Positions 17,442-24,385 of a stretch of 64,000 nt of DNA are shown here, piece by piece. The stretch's first letter is position 1; each line of letters opens with the position of its first letter. The stretch spans positions 19,908 through 83,907 of the forward strand of contig DASYKC010000199.1 of assembly GCA_035995885.1 (NCBI GenBank). The letters run 5' to 3'. This DNA is from Schlegelella_A sp035995885. Its GTDB lineage: Bacteria; Pseudomonadota; Gammaproteobacteria; Burkholderiales; Burkholderiaceae_C. Made by a program: the position numbers and the translations under genes. Below the pieces are notes generated by a model. That model made no database searches and had not been told where the DNA came from. It saw only the letters and a program-made list of their open reading frames with translations.

Positions 17442-17702
17442 CTAGCTCGCTCGCTGAGCTTGTCGAGGCGGTCGTGCATCGCGACGCACGACCTGCGGTG
17501 GCACGCCGAACCCGCGGACGAACGCCTCGCGCATGTGACGCCGATCGCGAAAGCCCGTCTCCCTGGCGACGATCTCGAGGGGATGGCGCCCCTGTTCGAT
17601 CATCAACCGGGCAGCCTCCAGACGCAGCCCCTCGACGGCCCTGGCAGGTGAGCTGCCGGTCTCCAGGGTGAAGACACGGCTGAACTGGCGCGGGCTGAGG
17701 CG
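17442..17702 (-). pseudogene. C-terminal remnant of an AraC-type (GlxA-like) regulator
   Basis: Reading on minus from about 17702, the protein 'RLSPRQFSRVFTLETG', 'SPARAVEGLRLEAARLMIEQGRHP' and 'IVARETGFRDRRHMREAFVRGFGVPPQ' is the second half of the AraC/XylS DNA-binding domain as found in GlxA-type regulators with an amidase-like N-terminal domain. Everything before the first helix-turn-helix is missing, about 230 residues, and no start codon with a ribosome site precedes it. At the broken end it abuts the equally broken hydrolase gene reading the other way. Confidence 0.7.
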
Positions 17703-18116
17703 CTGCGGGCGCAGGTGCTCTTCTGGCCGGTGACGAACGCGAACTTCGAGAACGCTTCCTACGATGAGTTCGCGAACGACCACTTCCTGACCAGAAGCAT
17801 GATGAAGTGGTTCTGGGACGCGTACACGACGGACCCGAAGCAGCGTCGGGAGATCTGCGCCTCGCCGCTGCTGGCGACCGCGGAACAGCTCGAGGGCTTG
17901 CCGCCCGCCCTGGTACAGACCGCCGAGAAGGACGTGCTCCGCGACGAGGGCGAGGCCTATGCCCGCAAGCTCGACGCGGCCGGCGTCAGCGTGGTGGCCA
18001 CGCGCTACAACGGCATGATTCACGACTTCGGATTGCTCAACGTGTTGAGCGGGGTACCGGAAACACGCGCGGCATTGCATCAGGCGAGTGAAGAACTGAG
18101 GATGCGACTGCGCTGA
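17700..18116 (+). pseudogene. C-terminal remnant of an alpha/beta-hydrolase (lipase/esterase)
   Basis: The frame 'LRAQVLFWPVTNANFENASYDEFA', 'MMKWFWDAYT', 'SPLLATAEQLEGLPPALVQTAEKDVLRDEGEAYARKL' and 'RYNGMIHDFGLLNVL' is the last 130 residues of a hormone-sensitive-lipase-type alpha/beta-hydrolase. The acid (Asp in 'EKDVLRDEG') and the His ('IHDF') of the triad are present, but the oxyanion HGGG motif and the nucleophile Ser (GDSAGG) are missing, so it cannot be active. A GTG at 17715 could start translation. Its left end touches the truncated AraC gene; its 3' end overlaps the sterol-desaturase gene by 80 bp antisense. Confidence 0.7.
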
Positions 18117-19050
18117 AGCCTGCCGATTGCGCCCGTGGCGGCTCGATGGCGACTTGACGAGTCACGATGGCGCTGCGAGCGCGCAAGTCTTCCGTTGTCT
18201 CGCCGCAGCCGTCGGGCCGCCAGCCCGGGGGTTTGACCAGATAACCGATGACGTCGCGGACCGAATCGGCCGTTCGAAGATCGCGCCACAAGCTGCGCCA
18301 CTGGTCGAATTCGACGACCAGCAAGTTGTAGCTCGTCATGGGCCGCACCAGGCCGTAGCGGCAGGGGACGTCGGACCGCTCGGCGATATAGGTGCCGAAC
18401 AGGCGATCGAAGACGATCAGGACGCCGCCGTAGTTGCCGTCGAGATACTCGAGATTGACGGCGTGGTGGACGCGATGCGCGGAAGGGGTATTGAGAATCC
18501 ATTCCAACGGGCCGAGCCGCGGGATCCAGGTGGCATGGATCCAGAACTGGTACAGCAGGTTGAGCGACAGCAGGCTCAAGACGATCCTCGGCGGCATGCC
18601 CAGCAGGGGCGCGAGCATGAAGAAGGCGAGCGTGCCGGTGAGCTTGCCGGTCCAGCCGAATCGGTACGCCGCCGACAGGTTCAGCTGGTTCGGCGAGTGG
18701 TGGATGGCATGCGTGCACCAGAACCATCGCACCCGATGCGCGGCGCGGTGGTACCCGTAGTAGCAGAGCTCCGACCCGACGAAGCAGGCAGCCCAGCCCG
18801 TCCAGTGGTCCATCGGCAAGGTCCAGAGCCGGTGCTGCCAGAACCAGCCCATCGCATCGGTCCAGAACGCCAGCGGCAGCAAGAAGCGCAACGGGTATTC
18901 GCGCACCAGGAAATCGACCACCGACACTGCCGAAGCCTTCCAGTCGTAGCTGCGCCAGCCCTGGCGCGTCGAGACGACGACGGCCTCGACCAGCGAAGCC
19001 GCCAGCACCGTGACGACCGCGGCCTTGAGGAGGGTGAACAGCAGGTCCAT
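18037..19050 (-). CDS. sterol desaturase / fatty acid hydroxylase family di-iron membrane protein
   Basis: A 337-residue integral-membrane di-iron oxygenase. The histidine boxes are present: 'GYHRAAHRVRWFW', 'THAIHHSPNQLN' and 'TPSAHRVHHAVN', with further His residues in the membrane part. Members hydroxylate or desaturate lipids, sterols or hopanoids with O2; the substrate cannot be read. Start at 19050 (MDLLFTLLKAAV), placing the first helix at the N-terminus; the frame is open to 19125. The last 45 residues, from about 'GCGETTEDL', look unlike the family and run antisense into the hydrolase remnant, so the native stop may have been lost in the rearrangement at 17.7 kb. Confidence 0.75.
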   Translation of the reverse strand: MDLLFTLLKAAVVTVLAASLVEAVVVSTRQGWRSYDWKASAVSVVDFLVREYPLRFLLPLAFWTDAMGWFWQHRLWTLPMDHWTGWAACFVGSELCYYGYHRAAHRVRWFWCTHAIHHSPNQLNLSAAYRFGWTGKLTGTLAFFMLAPLLGMPPRIVLSLLSLNLLYQFWIHATWIPRLGPLEWILNTPSAHRVHHAVNLEYLDGNYGGVLIVFDRLFGTYIAERSDVPCRYGLVRPMTSYNLLVVEFDQWRSLWRDLRTADSVRDVIGYLVKPPGWRPDGCGETTEDLRARSAIVTRQVAIEPPRAQSAGFSAVASSVLHSPDAMPRVFPVPRSTR

Positions 19051-19173
19051 GGCGGCTTCGTTCCGGCGGACCGGTCGGGTGTCGGCAATGGAGGGCAGCC
19101 TAGGGTCGGCCACGGCCCGTGCCAAGCGGCTTGGGACGAAACGCGGCCGGCGCGTGGCGAACGGCGCGCGACC

Positions 19174-19881
19174 CTAGCGCTGCAGGCGCTCCATCAGCGC
19201 GGCCCGATGCTGCCGGCTGCAGGCCACTTCGGTGCCGCTGTGCAGCACCACCGTGGCGTCGCTCTTGCCGCGCGGGCGCAGCGTGCGCACGCGGGCCAGC
19301 GCGACGGCCGCGCTGCGGTGGCTGCGCACGAACGCCGGGCCCAGATCGCCGAGAAGCGCTTCCAATGTTCGGCGCATCAGCAGCGAGCGATCCTGCAGAT
19401 GCACGTAGACGTAGTTGTCGGCCGACTGGAGCCACTCGATGTCGGCCACGCGCACCACGTGCGTCGAGCCGCGGTCGACGATCAGCAATTGCGTGGGCGG
19501 GACACCCGCGCCGGGTCGCGCCGCGGAGCGACAAGGGACGCGCAGGCGCGCGATCGCCCGTCCCAGCCGCTCCGGCTCGACCGGCTTCAGCAGGAAGTCG
19601 CAGGCATGCGTATCGAAGGCCTTGAGCGCATGGCGGTCGAATGCCGTGACGAACACCAGCGCCGGTCCGGCATCGGGAAGCGACGCGGCCACGTCGAAGC
19701 CGTCGAATTCGGGCATCTGCACGTCGAGGAAGATCACGTCGGGCTGCAGCGTGGCGGCGAGCGACAGCGCCGCGCCGCCGTCGCCGGCTTCGCCCACGAC
19801 CTCGACATCGGCGAAAGCCTCGAGCATGCGACGCAGCTTGCGGCGCGCCGGCGCCTCGTCGTCGACGATCAGCGCGCGCAC
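19174..19881 (-). CDS. LytTR-type response regulator
   Basis: A 235-residue two-domain regulator. The receiver domain (residues 1-120) has the acidic pair at 7-8, the phosphorylated Asp53 in 'VIFLDVQMPEFDG', Thr in 'FVTAFD' and Lys in 'FLLKPVE'. The LytTR DNA-binding domain follows with 'IEWLQSADNYVYVHLQDRSLLMRRTLEALLGDL' and 'FVRSHRSAAVAL'. The GTG start at 19881 overlaps the 3' end of the sensor kinase gene by 13 bp, so translation is coupled. Targets of LytTR regulators in this group include exported-protein, adhesion and competence genes; none is indicated here. The frame is open far upstream but the receiver domain fixes the start. Confidence 0.85.
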   Translation of the reverse strand: MRALIVDDEAPARRKLRRMLEAFADVEVVGEAGDGGAALSLAATLQPDVIFLDVQMPEFDGFDVAASLPDAGPALVFVTAFDRHALKAFDTHACDFLLKPVEPERLGRAIARLRVPCRSAARPGAGVPPTQLLIVDRGSTHVVRVADIEWLQSADNYVYVHLQDRSLLMRRTLEALLGDLGPAFVRSHRSAAVALARVRTLRPRGKSDATVVLHSGTEVACSRQHRAALMERLQR

Positions 19882-20984
19882 GGCAGCTCGACGGTGGCGA
19901 TCAGGCCGCCGCCCGGCCGCAGTCGAAAGCCCAGCCTCGCCTGCGGGCCATGCAGCGATTGCAGCCGATGCTCGAGATTGCCCAGGCCGACGCCGCGCGC
20001 CGTCGGCAGCGCCTGCAGATCGCCGTCGTCTTCGACCTCGACGCGCAACCGGCCCGCATCGTGCGCGGCGCGGACGACCACATGGGTGAGCTCGCGGCGG
20101 CGCTCGACCACGTGACGGAAGCAGTTTTCCAGCAGGGGCTGCAGGCCGAGGGTCGGCACGCTGCACTGCGACGCGGCGGCGTCGATGTCCCAGCGAACCT
20201 CGACACGATCGGCAAAGCGCTGCGTCATGATGTCGGCGTAGGCGTGCAGCAGCACCAGCTCGTCGGCCAGCGGCTGCTCCGGTCGCTGGCTGGCGTCGGT
20301 GGCAGCGCGCAGCAAGGTCGCGAGGCGCGTGAGCAGGATATCGGCGAGGTCCGGGTCGCTGTGGATCAGTGACGAGACGGTGTTCAGCGCGTTGAACAGG
20401 AAGTGCGGCTGCAACTGCTGCGTCAGCTGGACGAGCTGCGCCTGCTGCGCCAGGCGCGCCTGCTGCTCGGCGCGCAGCCGCTCGTTGGCCCATGCCCTGT
20501 AGGAGCGCTGGCCGAACTGGATCCCGCCGAGCAGCGCGTAGTACAGGATGAACTTGAACGCCTCGTAGGCGAGCACCTCGAACCGCCAGCCCTGCCGAAA
20601 CCGCTCTCCGGCGAGCGAGTAGAGAGCGAGGCGAATCAGATACATCGTCGCGATGTACCCGACGAGCTGCACTGGCAGCCACGCCCACATGTGCAGGAAC
20701 CATCGACCCGGCTGTCCGAGCAGATGATCGAAGCGCGGCGAGCGACGAATCTGCAGGACGGCCAGCGCCGTCGCCACGAATGCAGCCGTTCCGTAGTCGA
20801 CGAGCGGGCGCCAGAATTGCGTGCCGCCCGACCACAAGTACTCCTGGACCCCGATCACGAGCAGAAGGAGCCAGAAGGCGAGCCAGGTCCAGAGCGGCAC
20901 GCGCCAGCGGCGCCTGCCGACGTTGGCAGCCGGCTCATCCATGTGCGTGACAGATGCTGGAACCGAACTGGCCATCGTCGGCAT
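19869..20984 (-). CDS. LytS/YehU-type sensor histidine kinase
   Basis: A 371-residue membrane sensor kinase of the His_kinase (LytS/AlgZ) type. Four hydrophobic segments occupy residues about 25-150. Then follow the phosphoacceptor motif 'LQPHFLFNALNTVSSL' with its His, the N-box in 'PTLGLQPLLENCFRHVVER', and the G-box region 'GRLRVEVEDDGDL' and 'GVGLGNLEHRLQSLHG'. The N-terminus has no ligand domain, so the signal is probably sensed in the membrane. The ATG at 20984 with GAG eight bases upstream is chosen; the frame is open to 21041. It forms a pair with the overlapping regulator gene, as in AlgZR. Confidence 0.85.
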   Translation of the reverse strand: MPTMASSVPASVTHMDEPAANVGRRRWRVPLWTWLAFWLLLLVIGVQEYLWSGGTQFWRPLVDYGTAAFVATALAVLQIRRSPRFDHLLGQPGRWFLHMWAWLPVQLVGYIATMYLIRLALYSLAGERFRQGWRFEVLAYEAFKFILYYALLGGIQFGQRSYRAWANERLRAEQQARLAQQAQLVQLTQQLQPHFLFNALNTVSSLIHSDPDLADILLTRLATLLRAATDASQRPEQPLADELVLLHAYADIMTQRFADRVEVRWDIDAAASQCSVPTLGLQPLLENCFRHVVERRRELTHVVVRAAHDAGRLRVEVEDDGDLQALPTARGVGLGNLEHRLQSLHGPQARLGFRLRPGGGLIATVELPCAR

Positions 20985-21140
20985 TCTGAACTCGACGCAG
21001 GCGCTCAGGAATCTTGGCCGGCGCCCGGAAATCGAGGTCACTATGGCTTAATGGCCATCGAGGCCATGCCGCTAGCGCCTGCCCTCCGGCTCGCTTCATG
21101 CCGATGCAGCTCGGCCTTTCAGCACCAGAACGGAAGACAT

Positions 21141-21707
21141 ATGCGCCTGCCCCTCATCGCACCTGCCGACCTCTCCGCCGAGCAACGAGCGCTGTACGAC
21201 GACATGCGCAAGGGGATCGCGAGCAACTTCAACGCCTTCATCGTCGAGCGTGACGACGGCGCGCTGATGGGCCCGTGGAATCCCTGGCTGCACGAGCCGG
21301 CGATCGGCAAGGCGATCTGGGATTTGACGTTGGCGATGACGAAGAACGCGGTGTTGCCCGACAACGTGCGGCAGATCGCGATCCTGGTCGTCGGCGCGCG
21401 ATTCGATGCCGCCTACGAGATCTATGCCCACATCGCCGTGGCCGAGAAAGAGGGGATGCCGGCGGCCCGGCTCGCGACGCTCGTGGCTGACCTGCGGCCG
21501 TCCGACTTGACCGCAGAAGAAAGCGTTGCCTTCGACCTCGCCTATGCGCTGTCCCGGGGCGGTACGCTGCCGGAGCCGTTGTATCGACTGGCAGTGTCGA
21601 CTTTCGGCCAGCACGGCGCGAACGAACTGATCTACCTGGTCGGGCTCTATGCGCTCGTGTCGACGACGCTGAACGGCTTCAACGTGCCAGTCCCGGAACG
21701 CGATTGA
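21141..21707 (+). CDS. carboxymuconolactone decarboxylase-like (AhpD-fold) protein
   Basis: A 188-residue helical protein of the CMD/AhpD-like superfamily: 'AIGKAIWDLTLAMTKNAVLPDNVRQIAILVVGARFDAAYEIYAHIAVAEKEGM' in its parts shows the 'RE(L)AILxV' helix and the 'YEIYAHxxxA' stretch, with Glu and His in place. The CxxC pair of peroxidatic AhpD is absent, so it is a member of the non-redox branch (for example gamma-carboxymuconolactone decarboxylase-like proteins). Substrate unknown. Start at 21141 with GGAAG seven bases before. Transcribed divergently from the two-component genes across 156 bp. Confidence 0.65.
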   Translation: MRLPLIAPADLSAEQRALYDDMRKGIASNFNAFIVERDDGALMGPWNPWLHEPAIGKAIWDLTLAMTKNAVLPDNVRQIAILVVGARFDAAYEIYAHIAVAEKEGMPAARLATLVADLRPSDLTAEESVAFDLAYALSRGGTLPEPLYRLAVSTFGQHGANELIYLVGLYALVSTTLNGFNVPVPERD

Positions 21708-21886
21708 GCCGCGAACGGAAGCGGGTGACGACAAGTTCGCCGCCTCCTACGAGCCCGCCGTGATGAGCCTGTTTAAAAGCGAGCTGGGACGCGTCTCGAA
21801 ACTCTGACTTTCATCCGTCGCGAACGAAGCCGGTCGACCTGAGGGCAGAATCGGACGTCCTAGCTTCACGCAGTGGAGACGCCACA

Positions 21887-22162
21887 GTGGCTACCGTCCT
21901 CGACACGGAACTCAAGCGGCAGGTCACGGTCGACGGCGTGGATTACACCGTTGCTGTCGGTCCTGAAGGCATTCGGTTGACTGGCAAGGGCAAGAGAAGG
22001 CCCGAAGTCGAGCTGCGCTGGCGTGATCTCTTGAGCGGCGAAGCCGCCATGGCCGTGGCCCTGAACGCTTCCCTCGCGAAGCGGCAGGCAGCCGTCCCGC
22101 CGGAAACCGAACAGTCGCCCGATCGAACGAGCAAGCCTGCGCTGAAGAAGCCGGCGCGCTAG
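21887..22162 (+). CDS. small conserved-looking basic protein of unknown function
   Basis: A 91-residue protein starting at GTG 21887, preceded by GGAG nine bases upstream. The first half folds as short strands ('RQVTVDGVDYTVAVGPEGIRLT', 'RRPEVELRWRDLL'); the second half is Ala-rich and then low-complexity with a Lys/Arg-rich tail. This looks like a small single-domain protein with a disordered tail, perhaps nucleic-acid associated, but I recognise no family. It lies between the CMD-like gene and the isochorismatase gene on the same strand. Confidence 0.45.
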   Translation: MATVLDTELKRQVTVDGVDYTVAVGPEGIRLTGKGKRRPEVELRWRDLLSGEAAMAVALNASLAKRQAAVPPETEQSPDRTSKPALKKPAR

Positions 22163-22243
22163 GCCGTCCGACCGAGTCTCGCGTCGTCTCGGCATCGGCA
22201 GGTGCGAAGACGGGCATAGTTGCGGCTGCATCCCGGAGAAGCC

Positions 22244-22888
22244 ATGTCCCCTCGAACTCTTCGCCAAATGGCGGGGCTGAAGGCTCCGCAAAGCCTGGCC
22301 GCCGGCAAGACTGCGCTCGTGCTCGTCGACTTCCAGGGCGACTACTTCGACCCCGCGAAGCTGCCGATTCCGGGCGGCCCTGCCGCCGCGGGCCAAGCGG
22401 CGCGGCTGATCGCGGCGTTCGACGCCGCCGGAGCGAAGGTCGTTCACGTGCGGCACCTGGCCGGCAGCCCGGCCGCGCCGCTGTTCGCTCCGGGATCGCC
22501 CGGGGCCGAAATCGTCGCCGCGGTCCGGCCGAAGGCCGGGCACGAGGTCATGTCGAAAGGACTGCCGAGCAGCTTCGTCAACACCGAGCTCGACACCCGG
22601 CTGCGTTCGGCGGGGATCGACACGGTCGTCGTCGCCGGCCTGATGACGCACATGTGCGTCGACGCGACGGCGCGCGATGCGATGTCGCGCGGCTACAAGG
22701 TCATCATCGCAGCCGACGCCTGCGCCACACGCGACCTGCCGGGACCCGACGGCGGCGAGGCCATCGCCGCCGACACGATCCACCGCGCGACCCTCGCGGC
22801 CTTGGCCGACCGCTTCGCCGACGTGATGCGCGCCGAAGAGCTCGCGTCGATGTTCGCGCCCGTCCCGAGCGGCGCCGCTTCGGCCTGA
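22244..22888 (+). CDS. isochorismatase-family cysteine hydrolase
   Basis: A 214-residue cytosolic hydrolase of the isochorismatase/nicotinamidase fold. The triad is visible: Asp in 'LVLVDFQGDYF', Lys in 'VMSKGLPSSF' and the nucleophilic Cys in 'GLMTHMCVDATARDAMSRGY', followed by the family's 'VIIAADACAT'. Substrates in this family are amides, N-carbamoyl compounds or isochorismate; the sequence does not decide. Start at the ATG 22244 with a GGAGAAG ribosome site, rather than the open frame at 22220. The N-acetyltransferase gene follows after 17 bp and is probably co-transcribed. Confidence 0.8.
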   Translation: MSPRTLRQMAGLKAPQSLAAGKTALVLVDFQGDYFDPAKLPIPGGPAAAGQAARLIAAFDAAGAKVVHVRHLAGSPAAPLFAPGSPGAEIVAAVRPKAGHEVMSKGLPSSFVNTELDTRLRSAGIDTVVVAGLMTHMCVDATARDAMSRGYKVIIAADACATRDLPGPDGGEAIAADTIHRATLAALADRFADVMRAEELASMFAPVPSGAASA

Positions 22889-22905
22889 GACGACCCATCG
22901 ACTGG

Positions 22906-23454
22906 ATGTCGACGATGACGAGCGGCCTCGCCCCTTCGCGCCACGTTGATCCGGCCGTTCGGCCCGCGGCCGCGGCGGACGTCGCTGAAGCGCTCGCCTG
23001 CGTCGTCGACGCATTCAGCCCCTACATCGAGCGAATGGGGAAACCTCCGGGACCCATGCTCCTGGACTACCCCGCCCTCGTCGATGCGGGTTGCGTGTGG
23101 GTGGCAGAGCGGGGCGGGCGGATCGAAGGCGTCCTCGTGCAGTACGAGACGGCCGACGGGTTCTACGTCGATACGGTCGCTTCCAGCGCGCGGGCACGAG
23201 GGACCGGCGTCGGTCGGGCGCTGCTCGAGCTCGCCGAACGCGAGGCCGCTCGGCGCGGCTTTGCCTCGGTCTACCTCTGCACGAACTCGAAGATGACGGA
23301 GAACCAGGTTTTCTATCCGAAGATCGGCTACGTCGAGTACGACCGCAGGAACGAGGCGGGCTACGACCGCGTGTTCTACCGCAAGAGCTTGCCGGCCCCT
23401 TCGTCAAGCGGGCGGGCGGATCACATGGCCGTTCCGACGGCCAGACAAGCCTGA
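22906..23454 (+). CDS. GNAT-family N-acetyltransferase
   Basis: A 182-residue GNAT acetyltransferase using acetyl-CoA. After an N-terminal 'VRPAAAADVAEALACV' strand-helix, the acetyl-CoA-binding motif A is seen in 'VDTVASSARARGTGVGRALLELAEREAARRGF' (R-x-x-G-x-G), then 'VYLCTNSKMTENQVFYPKIGYVEYDR', the motif B region with 'FYxKxGY'. The acceptor is unknown. The ATG at 22906 gives a short tail before the fold; the frame is open from 22654, inside the preceding gene. It is convergent with the LysR gene. Confidence 0.75.
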   Translation: MSTMTSGLAPSRHVDPAVRPAAAADVAEALACVVDAFSPYIERMGKPPGPMLLDYPALVDAGCVWVAERGGRIEGVLVQYETADGFYVDTVASSARARGTGVGRALLELAEREAARRGFASVYLCTNSKMTENQVFYPKIGYVEYDRRNEAGYDRVFYRKSLPAPSSSGRADHMAVPTARQA

Positions 23455-24329
23455 ACGAAGGTCTCGGCGATTCGCCCCGGCGGCCGCTCGCGAGGAACGA
23501 CGATCGAGAGCGCGCGCGGCGACTTCGGAAGCGACGTGCGGACCTCGACCAGCCAGCCTCCGGCGAACGCCTCGGCGACGGCGTGCCGGGAGAGACAGCC
23601 GATGCCGACGCCCGCGGCGACGACCCGCTTGACGGCCTCGCTGCTGCCGAGCTCGAGCTCGATGCGCATGTGGGCCACGCGCTCGAGAAGGAGCCGATCG
23701 CTCGCTTCTCGGGTGCCGGAGCCCGGCTCGCGAAGGACCCAACTCGCGCCGGCGAGCTCGTTGAAGCCCACCTTGCGTCCTGCGAGCTCGTGCGAGGGCG
23801 CGGCGAAAATCACGAGCTCGTCGGAGAGCCAGCGGCGGACGATGACGTCGGGGTGCCTCTGCCGGCCTTCGATGAAGCCGATGTCGACGTCGAACGCGGC
23901 GACGGCCTCGATGACCTCGCTGGTATTGCCGATGACGACCCTGGCGCCGCTCTCGGGATGGTCCTGTTTCCAGCCGGCGAGCACGCGCGGCAGCAGGTAT
24001 TCGCCGATCGTGAAGCTCGAGCCGATGCGCAGCGGCGCTTCGCGGTCGCTCGACATGCGCGCCTGAAGATCACCGGCCTGGCTGAGAAGCGACTCGGTCG
24101 TCTGCAGCATCGCGCGACCGTGTTCGTTGAGCAGCAGGCGTCGGCCGACGCGATCGAACAGGGGCTTGCCGACAGCCGCCTCGAGCGAAGCGATCGCGGC
24201 GCTCGACGCCGATTGCGACCGGGCGACACGATCCGCCGCGGCGCGGGTCGAACCCGTGCGCGCCGTCGCCACGAAGACCTCGAGCTGACGCAGCGTCAGG
24301 CGCAGTCGCTGATCGATTCTTTCGCTCAT
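23421..24329 (-). CDS. LysR-type transcriptional regulator divergent from soeABC
   Basis: A 302-residue LysR regulator. The winged helix-turn-helix is at residues 12-70 ('LTLRQLEVFVATARTGSTRAAADRVARSQSASSAAIASLEAAVG'-like, shown here in summary). The effector domain ('LRIGSSFTIGEYLLPRVLAGW', 'NTSEVIEAVAAFDVDIGFIEG', 'REPGSGTREASDRLL') resembles the CysL/CbbR branch, whose effectors include sulfur and carbon metabolites. Start at 24329 (MSERIDQ). It is divergent from the sulfite dehydrogenase operon with only 56 bp between the starts, the usual layout for a LysR activator and its target. Control of soeABC by it is inferred from position. Confidence 0.85.
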   Translation of the reverse strand: MSERIDQRLRLTLRQLEVFVATARTGSTRAAADRVARSQSASSAAIASLEAAVGKPLFDRVGRRLLLNEHGRAMLQTTESLLSQAGDLQARMSSDREAPLRIGSSFTIGEYLLPRVLAGWKQDHPESGARVVIGNTSEVIEAVAAFDVDIGFIEGRQRHPDVIVRRWLSDELVIFAAPSHELAGRKVGFNELAGASWVLREPGSGTREASDRLLLERVAHMRIELELGSSEAVKRVVAAGVGIGCLSRHAVAEAFAGGWLVEVRTSLPKSPRALSIVVPRERPPGRIAETFVQACLAVGTAM

Positions 24330-24385
24330 GTCGAGCAAGATTACCCGCTTTTGTGATCAGTCGGATCGCCCTACCATCGCTCACC

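Noticed and set aside
17442..18080. Full 212-codon minus frame as an intact AraC protein
   Set aside because: Only the first 87 codons from the stop match AraC. The rest is antisense to the esterase remnant, so the gene is truncated.
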